Positions 25,337 through 38,106 of a stretch of DNA of 64,000 bases are shown piece after piece; within the stretch, counting starts at the first letter, position 1, and each line of letters begins with the position of its first letter. Location of the stretch: positions 576,145-640,144 of the forward strand of contig CM034134.1 in assembly GCA_019914995.1 (NCBI GenBank), written 5' to 3'. Under the pieces are notes generated by a model. It was not told the DNA's origin. It saw nothing but the letters and a program-made list of their open reading frames with translations, and did not search any database. Source of the stretch: Acanthochlamys bracteata (taxonomy: Eukaryota > Streptophyta > Magnoliopsida > Pandanales > Velloziaceae). Made by a program: the position numbers and the translations under genes.

Positions 25337-26634
25337 AATCCTGAAGAAGAAGAAGAAGAAAGAAAAAACAATATAATAACGAATATAGTGAAAAACAAGA
25401 AGCAAAATACTGAAAATTTGTTACTTTGAAATGCTGTCTGCAGCAAAATTTCTTGTTTTAAAACTGAAATGTAAAACATCTATCTACCGCTATAGTAGTT
25501 GCAGATTATGAACTAAAGTTCTATGAAATTTTTATTTCTTCATTCTGCAATATTGTCTTATCTTTTTTTTTTTGGGTTTTTTGGTGACTTTCTTGTTTCT
25601 TGTTGTTAATTCTAAAAATTTGAAATTATATTGCATGTTCAAATTGCAATGAAATGTCTAAAGCGTATCCTTCTATTTACAACAAATGAAAAAAAATGTT
25701 TGACGCAATGAAAAAAGTTCCATAAAAGTTAATTGAAAGTTGTTTAACTTTCAATCTATCTGAAGAGGGCAGATAGAAATATAACTTATCCATCAACATT
25801 ACAATATAGATATTTTTTCTTCATAATTCACTTTCTTCTATAAAAAATTTACTTTCAACTTACCTACAATTTTACAAAAAAATAACAAAAAATTATATTT
25901 AGTTTACTTTTGATTACAAAAAAATATAAAATAAATACATTTTTAACAATATATTTGTTAACTATGATAAATTAATTTTTAGTATGTCAGTTAACGCAAG
26001 CACTATTCTATAGGCATATATATATCAATATTTATATTCATTTTTTTTTCAAAAATTTTACTTTAAACTTACTTTCAAATCAAAATAAACACAAAAATTA
26101 AATATAATTTTTCGCCACCTAAAACTAAGTTCACTGAAAAAAAAAAACACGCACTATTTGTTGCGTTCTATACAACAGCGATGACTGATAATCACTTGCA
26201 CTGACAAACTGGCACGTAGGCCGTCCATGTTAGTAGCATTACTCTGTAGGAGCAACATATCTATTCTCCACTGAAACAAATCTATGTCTGCGGTACGTTT
26301 TATCTATCATGTTCCAGCGGCTCCTCTTGAAAAGCACCATCATATCTATCCACCGGTGACCTATATCCGTGGCGTAGCGTACTTATCATAGTCCAACTGT
26401 GCGTTATATTCTAACCATAGAACAACCGCCACGTTACATGGACCATGTTAGCTACGTCTCTATGCAGGATCACCATTATTCAAAGTGAGTGTGAGTGGAT
26501 ATCTGTGGAATATTTTATCTAATCATGCTCTAGCATTGCTCTCTTCATATAACAGAACTAATAAAAAACAGCCACGTAGGTCAATTACGTTAATTTACTC
26601 TCTGCGCGAACCTTTCTTAAACATTTCCGGCATG
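25337..26634. other. Intergenic DNA between ACL5 and RPA1
   Basis: ACL5 3' flank with a GAAGAAGAAG run just after the stop, then AT-rich DNA to about 26150. From 26150 to 26634 the base composition is more even and is probably the distal RPA1 promoter. No open frame with protein-like content. Confidence 0.5.
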
Positions 26635-26640
26635 TATAAA
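26635..26640 (+). promoter_or_regulatory. TATA box of RPA1 and likely leader intron
   Basis: TATAAA, with GCGCGAA (an E2F-like half site in reverse) about 30 bp upstream near 26604. E2F control would suit an S-phase gene, but the site is not a full consensus. The leader from about 26670 to 27549 is long. TTTGGCAG at about 27531-27538 just before the ATG is a good acceptor, so a 5' UTR intron is likely. Confidence 0.4.
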
Positions 26641-27549
26641 TTACTCAACCCGTGAGAGCTGTCCTATTTTCCCACCATTTCTTCCAACATTTCTCTCTCG
26701 ATCGATCTCGAATTCGTTCTGCAGCTTTTGATCTTAGCCGTTGATTTCATTGAAAGCGCCCCTAGATCCGTGGACTTCAGATCAACGGGGTTCTTCTCTT
26801 TCTCATTGTAGTGCTTCGTGATTTGTGTTGCTGCTGGCGATAGTGAAATCGAGCCGGCTGCAAAAAAGAACAAGAAGAAGCTTAGCGGTTCGTGCTCTAC
26901 TGGCATAGGTAGTAGAGAATTGTTAACTTGAAATTGTTTCGTCTCTCTGATTGAATTATGAGTCGGTTGATATCTTTGGAATTGCTTTTTGAAGGCAACA
27001 AGGGGGATTGAATTGTTCGTGTTTGAAATTCTGTGTGATTCGCCTTGCTATTTCGATTTGAAGCAGGTTATAAATTCGATGTAGAGTATCTGGAATTCGA
27101 ACTTTCGTGTCTGAAATTTCGTTTCTCTCTCTCCCTGCTAATTGGATTTTGAAGCAGTTGTTGATTTAGGGTTCGTCCTGATATATCAATTTTGAGTGGT
27201 TGAGTTTCGAAATCGTGTTTGAAATTCTCTCACCTGCTATTCGGATTTTGAAGTAGTTGCTGACTTATGATTGGTGCTGATATATTCCATTTTGAGTCCA
27301 TTAATATTTGTTTTCAACGGGATTGAATTGGTGTTTCTGAAATTTTCGTCTCATTTGCCTGCGTGATAGATTCAATTTTATAAGCCTTGAGCCTGTTGCA
27401 CCTTCAATCACATGATTGAAAGTTTCTTGGATTTGGAAGTAGGTATGCTTTAAGGTTCTTGCTGGAGATAAAAGTTTGTCTCCATTTTGTCTCCATTTTG
27501 CAGTTCATAAAAAAATTGGAGGCATTGATTTGGCAGGTTTCATTGATCG

Positions 27550-30500
27550 ATGGCATCTAGATTGTTGACACCGAATGGGATTGCGGCAGTGCTTGGTGGT
27601 GACCTAGACTTGAAACCAGTAATGCAAATCACTGATTTGCGGCCAATCACTGGGCATCAGCAGGAGCGTTACCGCTTGATGATATCTGATGGTTCTGCTT
27701 CACACACAGCTCTGCTTGCTGCACAGCTCAATGGACTCATTAAGACTGGCAGGGTGAGGATTGGCTCCATAGTGCAGCTCCTTGAGTACATCTGTAGTGA
27801 TGTGCAGGGCAAAAGGTCAGTTGACTCGTTGTTGGAAGTATACAGTATTGTCTTATGTCCTCTATGATTTCAGATTGTTCTCTGTGCATTATTCTCTATG
27901 CTATCTTTTATATTAAGCATAGCTATTAAACATAAGACTTGAGGACATAGTAACTTTTTTGGCCGACATTTGGTTGTAATTGACCTCATATTGCACATTA
28001 TGCTTACTGAATATTATTTGGCTCGTTGTTCTGATTTGTAATGAGTAGCTTCTACACCAGTAGAGCAGTATGTTTTATAATGGTTAGCAGTAGGTTTATT
28101 TTCATGTCTAATTAGCTTGACTTAAACAAGTTTAGGATTTGAGTTGAGCTAACTTCATGCATACTTGAAGTGCTAGTTTATCCTAACTTGCATCAGCACT
28201 AGATGGATTTTACACTATTAATGAGGAAAGCTTTTATTGCTGAGAATTTTCTTAGCAGTTTGCTATTTTCTTTAGCTTTTTAACTTAAGCACTGGATCGG
28301 ACTGTAAGTAGCTACCTTCCACCAAAGCCCCATTAGGTGTGCTCGACTTTTGCATAAGCTTTGCACCTCCATTTCAGAATCTCATTCACACATTTACAAT
28401 CAGTTATATATCTCCCTTAGGGACAAACTTTGTATGAAACGTATAAGTGGAAGACATTGTGAATTACTGAAAAACAGTGGTGCTGGGTAAAAGATAGGCT
28501 TGCTTTTAGTACATTCTGATGGTTGGTATTGTGAGCGAAGTTGTTCATATTGTGTGCTTATTAGGGTTTATACTGAAAGGGTGAGTGGTATATGGACAGC
28601 CCATTACTTTTTTGGAGCTTTCCTGCCACCAGTTTATTGACCTCGGTTCAAGCATGCTGGAAGGCCTTCTGGAGAGAAGTTCCTAATGCTTCTCAATGCT
28701 CCTTTTAGTTTCTTTATCTCATTTGTGAAACACTGTTTTGTTTGTTGGATGAGAAACACAACCATAGCTTATGAAACCAACATTTGATTTTGCATCCCAA
28801 TGTAAATTTGACAACTGGATAATATCACAGTTGCTCCGAGTTATGCACTTCTTATGTGTTGTTCTCATTTTCTGTTTTGTTAGTTGGACGGGAAATATCC
28901 AGTTTGTGATGTAGCTATTTGCTTCTCACGTGCATTTCTTGTTCCGTTAGTGTAGAGGAAGTTCATGTCCTCCTCTATATGATGTTGATTGTGTTTAGGG
29001 GGCGTTTGGTAGTGCTTATAAAATGGAGCTTTTCTGAAATGCAGGGTATTTTTGTCTTTTTTGAAAAACGAGCTCTATTTTTTTACTTCCAAAAATATAA
29101 TAAAAATATGCAACAAAAAGATCTCACTTCGTAGAATTTTTTTACACTATCAAAATTTTTAAATAAAATTTCTAAATACTTATAAAATATGTATTGAAAA
29201 ACGTGAAATGGAGAAAAGTTGAAAAGCTGCTTATGATAAGCAGTGCCAAACGCGCTCTTAGTTTGATTATGATGCAGGCTCATAGTTGTGCTAAACATGG
29301 AAGTCATTCTTGAGGAGTGTGAGGTTGCTGGAAATATGAGTTCATCTACAGGAGGGTCTGCAACTCACAACCCAGCCCCTTATAGCAACGGAGGCAACCC
29401 AACTATCAGACCATCTGCATCTATGCAGCCTCCAAGATTCTATTCAAATTCTGTGAATGCAAACTCCAGCAATAAACCTCTGTCATATCAGCCAATTGTC
29501 CAACCATCTTATAAGCCTCCTCCTAGTTACAAGAGCCATGGTGCAATAATGAAGAACGAGGCCCCTCCTAGGATAATCCCCATTTCAGCCTTGAACCCGT
29601 ATCAGGGGCGGTGGGCCATCAAAGCAAGAGTAACAGCTAAAGGGGATCTGCGACGATACAACAATGCCAGAGGAGATGGCAAAGTTTTCTCCTTTGATCT
29701 TCTTGATTCAGATGGTGGTGAGATTAGATGCACCTGCTTCAATGCTGTTGTTGATCGCTTCTATGATGTCATTGAAGTTGGGAAAGTTTACTTAATATCA
29801 AAGGGAAGCTTAAAGCCTGCACAGAAGAACTTCAACCACCTCAATAACGAGTGGGAAGTTTTCCTGGAAACATCATCATTTGTCGAGCCTTGTCCTGAAG
29901 AAGACAATTCTATACCAGACCAGCAGTTCAACTTTAGATCAATCAGTGAAATCGAGAGCATGGAGAACAACTCTATTGTAGATATTATTGGAATCGTCAC
30001 ATTTATCAACCCTTCAACTACTATACTGAGGAAGAACGGCATGGAGACTCAGAGGAGAATACTAAACTTGAAGGATGTTTCTGGCCGAAGTGTAGAGCTA
30101 ACTCTATGGGGTGAGTTCTGCAACAAAGAAGGTCGGCAACTGGAGGAGATCATCAGTACTGGTTTTTTCCCTGTTGTTGCAGTGAAGGCGGGAAAAGTGA
30201 ATGACTTCAGTGGGAAGTCGGTTGGGACGATCTCCTCAACCCAACTCTTCATAAATCCTGATTCACCTGAAGCTCAGAGACTGAGAAATTGGTTCGATGG
30301 AGGGGGAAAGGACGTTGCTTCTCAATCCATCTCCAAAGACGTCATGCCTGGTCTTCCCTGGAATGAAATCAGGAAGTCAGTGATACAGATCAAAGATGAG
30401 GGACTTGGAAGAGGAGATAAACCAGATTGGGTTACAGTAAAAGCATCGTTAACCTTCATCAAGACTGATAGTTTCTGTTACTCTGCATGCCCATTGATGG

Positions 30501-30937
30501 TTGGCGATAGGCAGTGCAACAAGAAGGTAACGAAGCAGGACAATGGGAAATGGTTCTGTGACCGATGTGATAAGGAGCTTGATGAGTGTGACTACAGGTA
30601 CCTGCTTCAGGCACAGGTTCAAGACCACACCGGACTTACATGGGTCACTGCTTTCCAAGAATCAGGTGAAGAAATCCTTGGTTGCTCTGCCAAAGAACTA
30701 TACATGCTGAAGTATGAGGACAGCGATGAGACCAGATTCACTGAAATCATGAAGCGTCGTCTGTTCGGGCAATTCATGTTGAGGCTTAAAATCAAGGAAG
30801 AACATTATGGAGAAGAGCAACGGGTTAAAATCACCGTGGTGAAGGCAGAGAAAGTGAATCCGTCTGCTGAGAGCAGATATTTGCTGGATCTCATCTCTAA
30901 GCTCTCACCTCCAGATGAGAGATATTACGTCAGATGA
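27550..30937 (+). CDS. RPA1: Replication protein A 70 kDa DNA-binding subunit (RPA1)
   Basis: Two exons, 27550-27815 and 29278-30937, give 1926 nt, 641 residues. RPA1 is the large subunit of the heterotrimer that coats single-stranded DNA in replication, repair and meiosis. Residues 1 to about 110 form the N-terminal OB fold (DBD-F), crossing the exon junction at ...VQGKR|LIVVLNMEV. A Pro/Ser-rich linker follows. DBD-A starts at about residue 187 (ISALNPYQGRW...), and DBD-B follows with SISEIESMENNSIVDIIGIV. DBD-C near the C-terminus holds a zinc site, CPLMVGDRQC then FCDRC (C-x8-C...C-x2-C), at about residues 492-517. Length matches plant RPA1. The RPA1A-like class is suggested but not proven. 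The only intron carries a young MITE. No frame breaks. Confidence 0.95.
28998..29257. mobile_element. MITE, family A, well preserved, in the RPA1 intron
   Basis: 260 bp, starting GGGGGCGTTTGGTAGTGCTTAT and ending ATAAGCAGTGCCAAACGCGCTC, nearly perfect inverted ends. TTA lies on both sides (28995-28997 and 29258-29260). It ends 20 bp before the exon 2 acceptor. It is the best-preserved copy of the family in the window. Confidence 0.85.
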
Positions 30938-31302
30938 GCTGCATAATTAGTGTTGTCTCACTGAAGATTTATTCATCTTGTGAGTATCTACATTAAGATA
31001 AATATTGAAATTGTAGCATTCAGGATTATTTTGTAGATATTACATGTAGCACAGCAGGTTAATGGTAATTGTTTTAGTTAAGTATAAAAGCTGCACTCTG
31101 AGCTCGTGAGCTTCATATCTTGAAGAATTTGTATTCTTTTCATTATAATCAAAGGACTAGTGTTTTCTTAGTTTTACAGCAAATGATACAAATATGCGAA
31201 GATTATCGACTTAAGAAACAAGAGCATGACGGTAGGAATTGTACATAGCGAACACTGGAAGATATAAACTCCTGTTGACCGTCTTGAACTTTTGTTTTTC
31301 TT
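30938..31302. other. Convergent 3' region of RPA1 and PSBX
   Basis: The two genes face each other with 365 bp between stop codons, so their 3' UTRs probably abut or overlap. No other feature seen. Confidence 0.6.
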
Positions 31303-31668
31303 TCAGCTTCTCTTGACAGGATCAAAGTTTGCAACACCGACAACGGCACCAACAATCACTCCGAGAACAACTCCTCCCGCAGCGATGCTCAGCAAAAAGT
31401 TCTTCAGTGATGGAGAGACGCCTGGTGTAGCAGCCTCCGCGACATCAGGTATTATGAAAGCAGCTGCAAGAGCTGCTGCAGTGAGTCCTGCAACAACTTG
31501 TTCCTTCCCAGATTCCTCGGAAGATGCCCGGACTATGAGGCGTGTTTTCAAACTAGCAGATCGGATTTTGGGAGTCTGACTTATAGGGTTGAAAACAAAT
31601 GTTTTCTTGAGTCCTGATGAAGGCGTTGCCACCATGGTGATTGCTGTTGCAGAAGCTGCAGAAGCCAT
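31303..31668 (-). CDS. PSBX: Photosystem II reaction centre protein PsbX, nuclear-encoded
   Basis: A single exon, 121 residues, from the ATG at 31668. The mature part is textbook Psb[20 protein letters not shown], then a single membrane helix ending [13 protein letters not shown]. PsbX is a one-helix thylakoid subunit near the quinone-exchange region of photosystem II. The N-terminal 80 residues look like a bipartite transit peptide: a Ser/Ala-rich plastid part, then a hydrophobic Ala-rich stretch ending in AEAA for lumen-side cleavage. The frame stays open upstream to another ATG at 31830, which would add 54 residues. I prefer 31668 because the length then matches the family (about 116) and a good acceptor (AGTTGCAG) lies just upstream, suggesting a leader intron. 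A reverse GATAAG (I-box) sits near 31893. Confidence 0.92.
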   Translation of the reverse strand: MASAASATAITMVATPSSGLKKTFVFNPISQTPKIRSASLKTRLIVRASSEESGKEQVVAGLTAAALAAAFIIPDVAEAATPGVSPSLKNFLLSIAAGGVVLGVIVGAVVGVANFDPVKRS

Positions 31669-32562
31669 GTTCTCGTCTGTTGGGATGAAACTTTTGATCA
31701 GCACCTGCAACTTATGCGAGAGTTGTTTGTGAGAAAATTGAAGGAATGAAGAGTAAATGTTGAAGAAAAAGAAGGGGGAAAATTGGATAGGTAAGGAGAA
31801 GATTGTGTTTGGATGGATAGTAGATGCCATATTGCCATGTCATGTAATGAAATCTTGATGTGGATGATCCTAGTTCTAGTGTTTCTAGATAGGCTTATCT
31901 CTTTCTTTTCTATTCTACAAGGTTTCTGTCAAATTTTGGGTTTTTTCTTTCTTTTTTGAGATAGGAATATGGTTGTCAAAATTGGTGCCTTTAGTGTATA
32001 AGTGGTTCTAGTTTGGTCTTAGATCTCTTAATTTGGTTCTAAAATTTAATGAGATCCAGAAATTTGGTCTAAAAGGATGTCTAAAAACATTTATGAAATA
32101 ATTTTTTTAAATAATTTAATATTTTTTCACCTATCATAAAAAAATAATATATTTTTATATTTTATAATTATAAATAAAAATAATATATGTTTATTTTCAA
32201 AATGAAATAAAAATTAAAATAAAAAGTAGTTGTAAAACAAATCCAAACTTTTCCGACCCAATATCAAACAACTAAAATTTCGATATCCATTCCTAATCAG
32301 GAAAAGTGCCAAACGAATGAGCCTTCTACCTAATTAACATAACCTTATATTATGAAAATGAATCATCCGCTAAAAATTATTGCACAAATCATCAAGCACA
32401 AGAACAAGATCATGAACTCTTTTTCTCCCAAACAAGAAAGAAAACATGAATTGCAAAGATAAAGTCCGTTCATAGTAATCACTTTAGGTCAGGCACAATT
32501 CCACCAACTTCATCTTCACTGAACAGATTCTTTCAAAACTTTCGACCAGTTTTTAGTAAAGA
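31669..32562. other. PSBX leader/promoter and MSL10-like 3' flank
   Basis: The first 250 bp or so are PSBX 5' region on the minus strand. From 32060 to 32300 the DNA is AT-rich with no features. The rest is 3' flank of the channel gene. Confidence 0.5.
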
Positions 32563-35254
32563 TCAAGATTTTCGACCAGTGATCAAACTTGTCAGCGAAG
32601 GATCGACATGGCTCAGCTGCACTTCTTGCGGGAGCATGTGGTATCGAATAGATAACTCTTCGAAAATCTTCTTCAGTTCAAGAACCAGCTCTGATCGCCG
32701 GATGTTCTTCTCCTTGAAGTTCTGGAAGTTCATGGTGTGTTGAACATTTAACTGCATGTTCATCTTGTTTAATTCGACTATGTCTTTCACTACGATGTTG
32801 TGATCTGGACGCCAATGCGTAGGCTTGTTATCAATGTACCTAAAAATAATGCAACAACCGTTTAGTGATGGGCTTTTCTCAAAAGCTGGAAGCAAAAAGT
32901 TCAACAGTGAAGCTATAATCTAAACAGATAGGCGACTAACTTCTTTACTCGAGCCTTGAATGCTCCAATGCTGTCGATTGAAGTTGATACATCAACACAG
33001 AATTCTACCGAGTCCCGCATGTCAGGGCTTCTATAATAGTTACTGATCGGTTTCATTGCTAACACAGAGTTTGGATAGTAGATCTTTTCATTGTCAAACT
33101 TTAGGAAAATAGTCGTCAATATGTTCATCTCTTCAACAACCATCTGCATGATCATGACCGAAACAATTCATCTACATAGCCAACAGATCGACGAAGTAGT
33201 CTGTAAAGCAATGATGGATATAGATAATTCACCTGTACTCCATCAACAACACAGCGGTCACCAACATCAAAAGGGTGCATTATGAACACAAAAATGATTG
33301 CTTCAAAAGCAGTCTTGCATGTGTTTCCGAACATAAAGCCCACTAGTAGGAGCTGAGATGACATAACCACAAGTACTTTCGTTGTTGCCAAACCCATTAA
33401 GAGTAGCGTGACGACTATGATCACTATACTAACAATAACTGTTGCAAGCTGATGCAATTGTCTGACAGCAGTTTTGGTATCATTTAAGGAATGCGCAAGT
33501 GACTTCCGATCAAGGTAAGCTTTCACCTGCAGCTCAAATACATGAAGGTACCCATTAATGAATCAACGGAACTTAAAAAATGAAGATGATAAACCAAACA
33601 AAAAGCGTACGCCGGGTTTGAAAATACTTCCCAGGAAGCTTATGCCTGGAAACATTTCAAGCAAGGTAATATGCATTTGATAGAAAGGTTGAGTATATAT
33701 AAGAAATTTACCACCCAATTCTTCAAAGCAGACTTTTTAATCTTTCTAGTCTCAGTAGCTCCTTCAAAGAGGGGAAGCATCGATTCAAGTTCCTCCTTTG
33801 TCAAAAACCTCATGAGATCATCCTCGTCGATATACCTACTTAACATAGACACATTATTACAAGCAGGCAAACAAGAAACTTCACAAATATAGGAGTGATC
33901 TTGTAATTTACTTATGACCAGGTTTGGCAATATTCTTGAAGATCCGATAAGCAGCAGCTTTCGCTTCCCACTCATTTGTAATCTCCTTGCTTCCTTCATC
34001 AAAGCTCTCGTCGATGGCATTCGAAAGTGTCGAAAGCCCTGAACTCCTTATCACATTGACCAAACCCTTCATCGTCCAAGCAGAAACCTTCTCCTGCCGC
34101 ATCTTGTGAAGCTTCCCGACATCAATCACACTGATCTCTTCACCTCCCTTCTCCTTCCCTTTCCCCATGTTTCTAAAACTAAGCTGTCCCGTGCTAGGGG
34201 CGGCGCCCACCTTCTCTGCCAATTCCATTACCGGAGGGCCAGAAAGCACTTGCAACACATACTGGTGAAATATGGACTCTTGGATTCTATCAAAGTACGC
34301 ATTCATGTGGAATGAAGCTGCAAGTATTTTGACTAGAAGGGTTTTCACCAACCAAATGACAGATCCAACTAGTAGTGAAATCAGGGCTCGGGTGACAAAG
34401 TTGAGTACCTTTTCGGTTGTGTGGGGTCTTTGAACTCCATTATTGAACACAAGCAGCCAAGTAAGCAGTACCAAGCCTACCCAAATGCAAACTCGGAAGC
34501 TGTTCTTCAACCCGTAAACAAAGTACAAAACTTTCTTCTTCAAAAGAAAGTTCCTTTCCATGAGAAAAACCACAATTGTGGTAAACCATCGAGTCAGCAG
34601 GTGACCGCAACAGATTGCAATCACCATGAGACACCATCTCCAAATCTCTAAACTCCAAATACGGAAGTTCTGCAACTGGTGGGCAGTAAAGCTTGCAACC
34701 AAGCACGCGATTGCCAAAACTAAAACAGTTACTTCAATCGAGAGCCTAATCCTACACTTGCGGTACCGCTCCATGGTCTTTTCATGGAGTTGCGCTTTCC
34801 TGTTAACCTCTTCTTCTTCCTCTTCTTCTTCATCATATGCTAGTGGAGTCTTAGGTGTCCCAAGTGCTTTGGCATTTGGTGAGCCACTGTACGGCGAACC
34901 CGGACGACTATGAACTGTCGCCTTATGGCCATCATCGGTCGAATTGGTACCTACAGGAAGGGCTTGCTCCACAAATCTCGACTTGGGTTTGGCGAATGCG
35001 GTGCTTGCAATCGACCGTCTACGGACAAGGGACTCTGCTTGTGGTGGTTTTGGAGGTTTCTTGGGGCTGTAGCTGGATTTGATCTCAGGGGAAGGTGGTA
35101 CTGTGGTTTTCAGGTTAGAATCTCTTGCCGAATCTTCCAAAGATTCAACTTTTGGACTTTTGGTGGATGATGCATCTTGTCCAGCAGCTTCTGCTGGGAT
35201 CACCACCACCACCTCTCCTCCTTTTTTGTCATGAAGTTCTTTGATCGGTTCCAT
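32563..35254 (-). CDS. MSL10: Mechanosensitive ion channel, MSL10-like
   Basis: Five exons, in order 33912-35254, 33712-33835, 33233-33526, 32941-33143 and 32563-32839, give 2241 nt, 746 residues. Plant MSL10-class channels sit in the plasma membrane and pass anions when tension rises. The N-terminal 170 residues or so are soluble and Ser/Pro-rich, with an EEEEEEEE run. Four membrane helices follow in exon 1 (LSIEVTVLVLAIACLVASF; CLMVIAICCGHLL; FRVCIWVGLVLLTWLLVF; LISLLVGSVIWLVKTLL), then a cytoplasmic loop with RSSGLSTLSNAID. Exon 3 holds helix 5 and the pore-lining MscS helix (SQLLLVGFMFGNTCKTAFEAIIF, then HPFDVGDRCVVDG). Exons 4 and 5 form the MscS beta domain and C-terminus. All splice sites are GT-AG. 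A 5' UTR intron is likely (acceptor GAAAAGCAG just before the start; donor near 35855). Confidence 0.95.
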
Positions 35255-36368
35255 TCAAGAACCTGCTTTTCACCAAAATTAACTTCAAAATCTGAAGATT
35301 ATCGGTACAAATTTGCAAAAGTGAAGCTTCTTGCAACAAAACTCTTCACTAGAAACATTAAAAAGCCCAAAATGTTCGAAACACAGAGTTCATACAGCTG
35401 TTTAGAAAAAATGCTTCTTGCAGTAAAAATCTTGACATTTGAACACACAGAAGAAAGAAAATCCCTATCAAATTCAGTAACCTAAAAATTTAACAAGCTT
35501 GTAAAACTGAAAGTTTCAATGTTCACAACTAAAAAACACGGAAAGAAAACCTAGATCAGCAAAAAGATAAAACCCCAATGTTCTCAAGCTGGTAACAAAG
35601 AAGTACTTTGCAACAAAAACACAAAAACAGAAAAAGAAGCTTCAATGTTAAACTCTCATCAACCTTCTTAAGCAGAAGTCTATGAATCTTTCAAAAGAAA
35701 ATTCTTGTAATTATAACATAACTACAACTTTTACCATTAACAAACAGAGAAATTAACTAGACAATGCTGAATCAAGAAAACCCTACCTAATCTACCTCAG
35801 ATACCTTCAACAAAACAAACCTAATTGAGAGAACTATAGCAAGAGTCATTACCTTAAAATGCTTCCAGAATCTTGTGCGAATCCTTGAAAATCAGCTATT
35901 CTTCAGTTTTAAACTATATAATGGGAACTCTCTAGTTTCTTGAATTATTAAAGCATGTCTTCTTGAATTTCTTTTGTTTTTTTTTTCTTTTCTAGGAAAC
36001 AGCAGCTGTAAAGAACATGAATATTTTAATCATTTCTACTACTTAATTAGAGTACAACGAAATAACAGTGTCAGTCATGAAGAGTAAAGACTGCAACAGT
36101 GACTGGTCAGCACTTTAATAGCAGTTGTTAAAGTGTTTCAATAATTAAATTATAATTATTATAGAAACATGTATGAATTTCTTTAAGATTTTGAAGTTTT
36201 CAAACAGTGCTAACTAACTAACATGAAGCAAAAACTTAGTAGGACCACATTTACCGAACGTTAAGAAATTCTTTATAAAATTAGAAGTTTTTAAACTAAA
36301 AATATATTGTAAATGTTTTTTGAAAAATGAATCTAATTTTATTTAAATATTGATACCCAATTGAGTCT
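35255..36368. other. MSL10-like leader and divergent promoter
   Basis: 35255-35900 is the minus-strand leader, probably split by an intron of about 590 bp. 35900-36368 separates the divergent MSL10-like and TRF-like genes and presumably holds both promoters. No coding sequence. Confidence 0.5.
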
Positions 36369-36398
36369 GGCCCATTATCAGTATTGTTGGCCTGGGCC
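36369..36398 (+). promoter_or_regulatory. Site II motifs upstream of the TRF-like gene
   Basis: GGCCCA at 36369 and TGGGCC at 36393, 20-odd bp apart. They lie just upstream of a pyrimidine-rich leader (36430-36615). Likely TCP-type sites. Inferred from motif only. Confidence 0.4.
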
Positions 36399-38106
36399 AA
36401 GTTTAGCCCGTGAAATGAAAAGTCTCACTACTTTTTCATTTCTACTGAGAGCTCTCTGTTAGTTTATTTTCCTTTCTTTTCGTTCATAAATTTTTACCGA
36501 TTTCTCTCTGATCTTAACTGTCACGAAAGAACTTCTGTTTGAGTTCAATTTCAGAAATCAAAATCAATCGAATCGCCTGCTCGCTCTTGAATTTGGGTTC
36601 GGTTTCATTGTAGCGGTAATTTTTTTTTTATTTTGAGCTTGATTTGTTTGCTTTTAGGTTGAAATAAAAGAATCTGTTTCAGATAGATGTAAAATGATCG
36701 ATTTTTTTCTGCTATATTTCTGGTATCCCATGCCAGTAATAAGTTAGATTTGGAGAAAGTTACCTTTCAAAAAAATTGGTATTTTTTTTCGAAGTTTGAA
36801 ATTGAAAATTTGTTTTAGTTAGATTTTGAAATGATTAGCTAATTTTTGTTCCCTGTTGGAATTTATGGGAAAATAGTGGTAATATTCATAGGAATCTAGT
36901 TCATGATGCAATGGTACCATTAGAATTGCCCTTGTGTAGGTTTTCAATATGGATGAAATTTGGTTTTTCATCTTTTATTGATAGAATGCTATAAAATTTC
37001 TTATTGTTATGTAGGTTTGAAACGTAAGCAGAAAAATTATCGATAGCTAATATTAGTGACGATTGCAAATTATTTGCTTACGATTGCAATTTGCTCTACC
37101 ACACTGAAGGCTAAACAAATGAAAGTAGATTAAAGCATGTATAGTAGCATTAGAATTCGTACCTTTTGGTTTTAGCTATGAGGAATGTCATATTTCACAT
37201 TTTTAGCGATAGGATGCATTGAAACGTTTTGTTAGTGATGTAGATTTTGGAAAAGGTACGTGGACAAATGATTGACTGGTGAATATAAATGGATACTGAC
37301 TTATTTGTTTATGTTTTTGATATGTGTTGCTTGAACTTCAATATCATACACTAAACCAATTTAAGTGAATTAGTGGCATGTAAGGTTCAAAGTGCTTATG
37401 CTGATTTTGAGCTTAGAGCTCCACTTTATCATGAGTTCTTAGGGAAATATGCTATTCCTTCTTGTTGTTTTTTGAAAACCATGCATGGCTTATTTGGTTG
37501 ATTTCCTTGGTATTGTTAATATCTTTGTAGAGTGAACAGAACCAACAACTCTTGCTATAGTTTTGTCACATGCCATATTTTTTGTCACTTATGTTTTCTG
37601 TGAAATGAGGAAGGCAACATTTCCGATATGATTTAAGAAACCATGTTGTTTGGATGAGGAAGTTGTTCCAGGAGGACTGCATTGAGATTTTTTGATTAGC
37701 ACAGATTGGCTTATTGAAGACCATTGGCAAAGAATATATCTGTTTAGTCTTGGTACCAAAATGCTACTGTTTCACATTCTAATATTAAAAGTGAATGAGA
37801 AGTCGTCCTGGAGCTGCTAATATCTTCCGTGTCTAGTGAAGCCTTTTGTTTTGTCTCGCAGAGTGGTGTATTGTCCCTAATAGCAGCGTATGTTGATTTG
37901 TTATGATCACTGGGTCAATGATGATGTGTATGTGTGTACTTAGGGTCCTTTAAACCTATCATTCATTTGGTTTATGAGAAGCATTGCATCTATGCTTCTT
38001 TCTCCCTTATGTTGTCCAATTCCAAAGTAGGACTGTTTTTGTTGTATCTCCAAATCGTTTATTTATTTTTTGCTCATGAAAACAAATTAGTTCTTCTGTC
38101 AGGTTT

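Noticed and set aside
30049-30658. Minus-strand frames inside RPA1 exon 2
   Set aside because: Antisense shadows of a strongly conserved coding exon.
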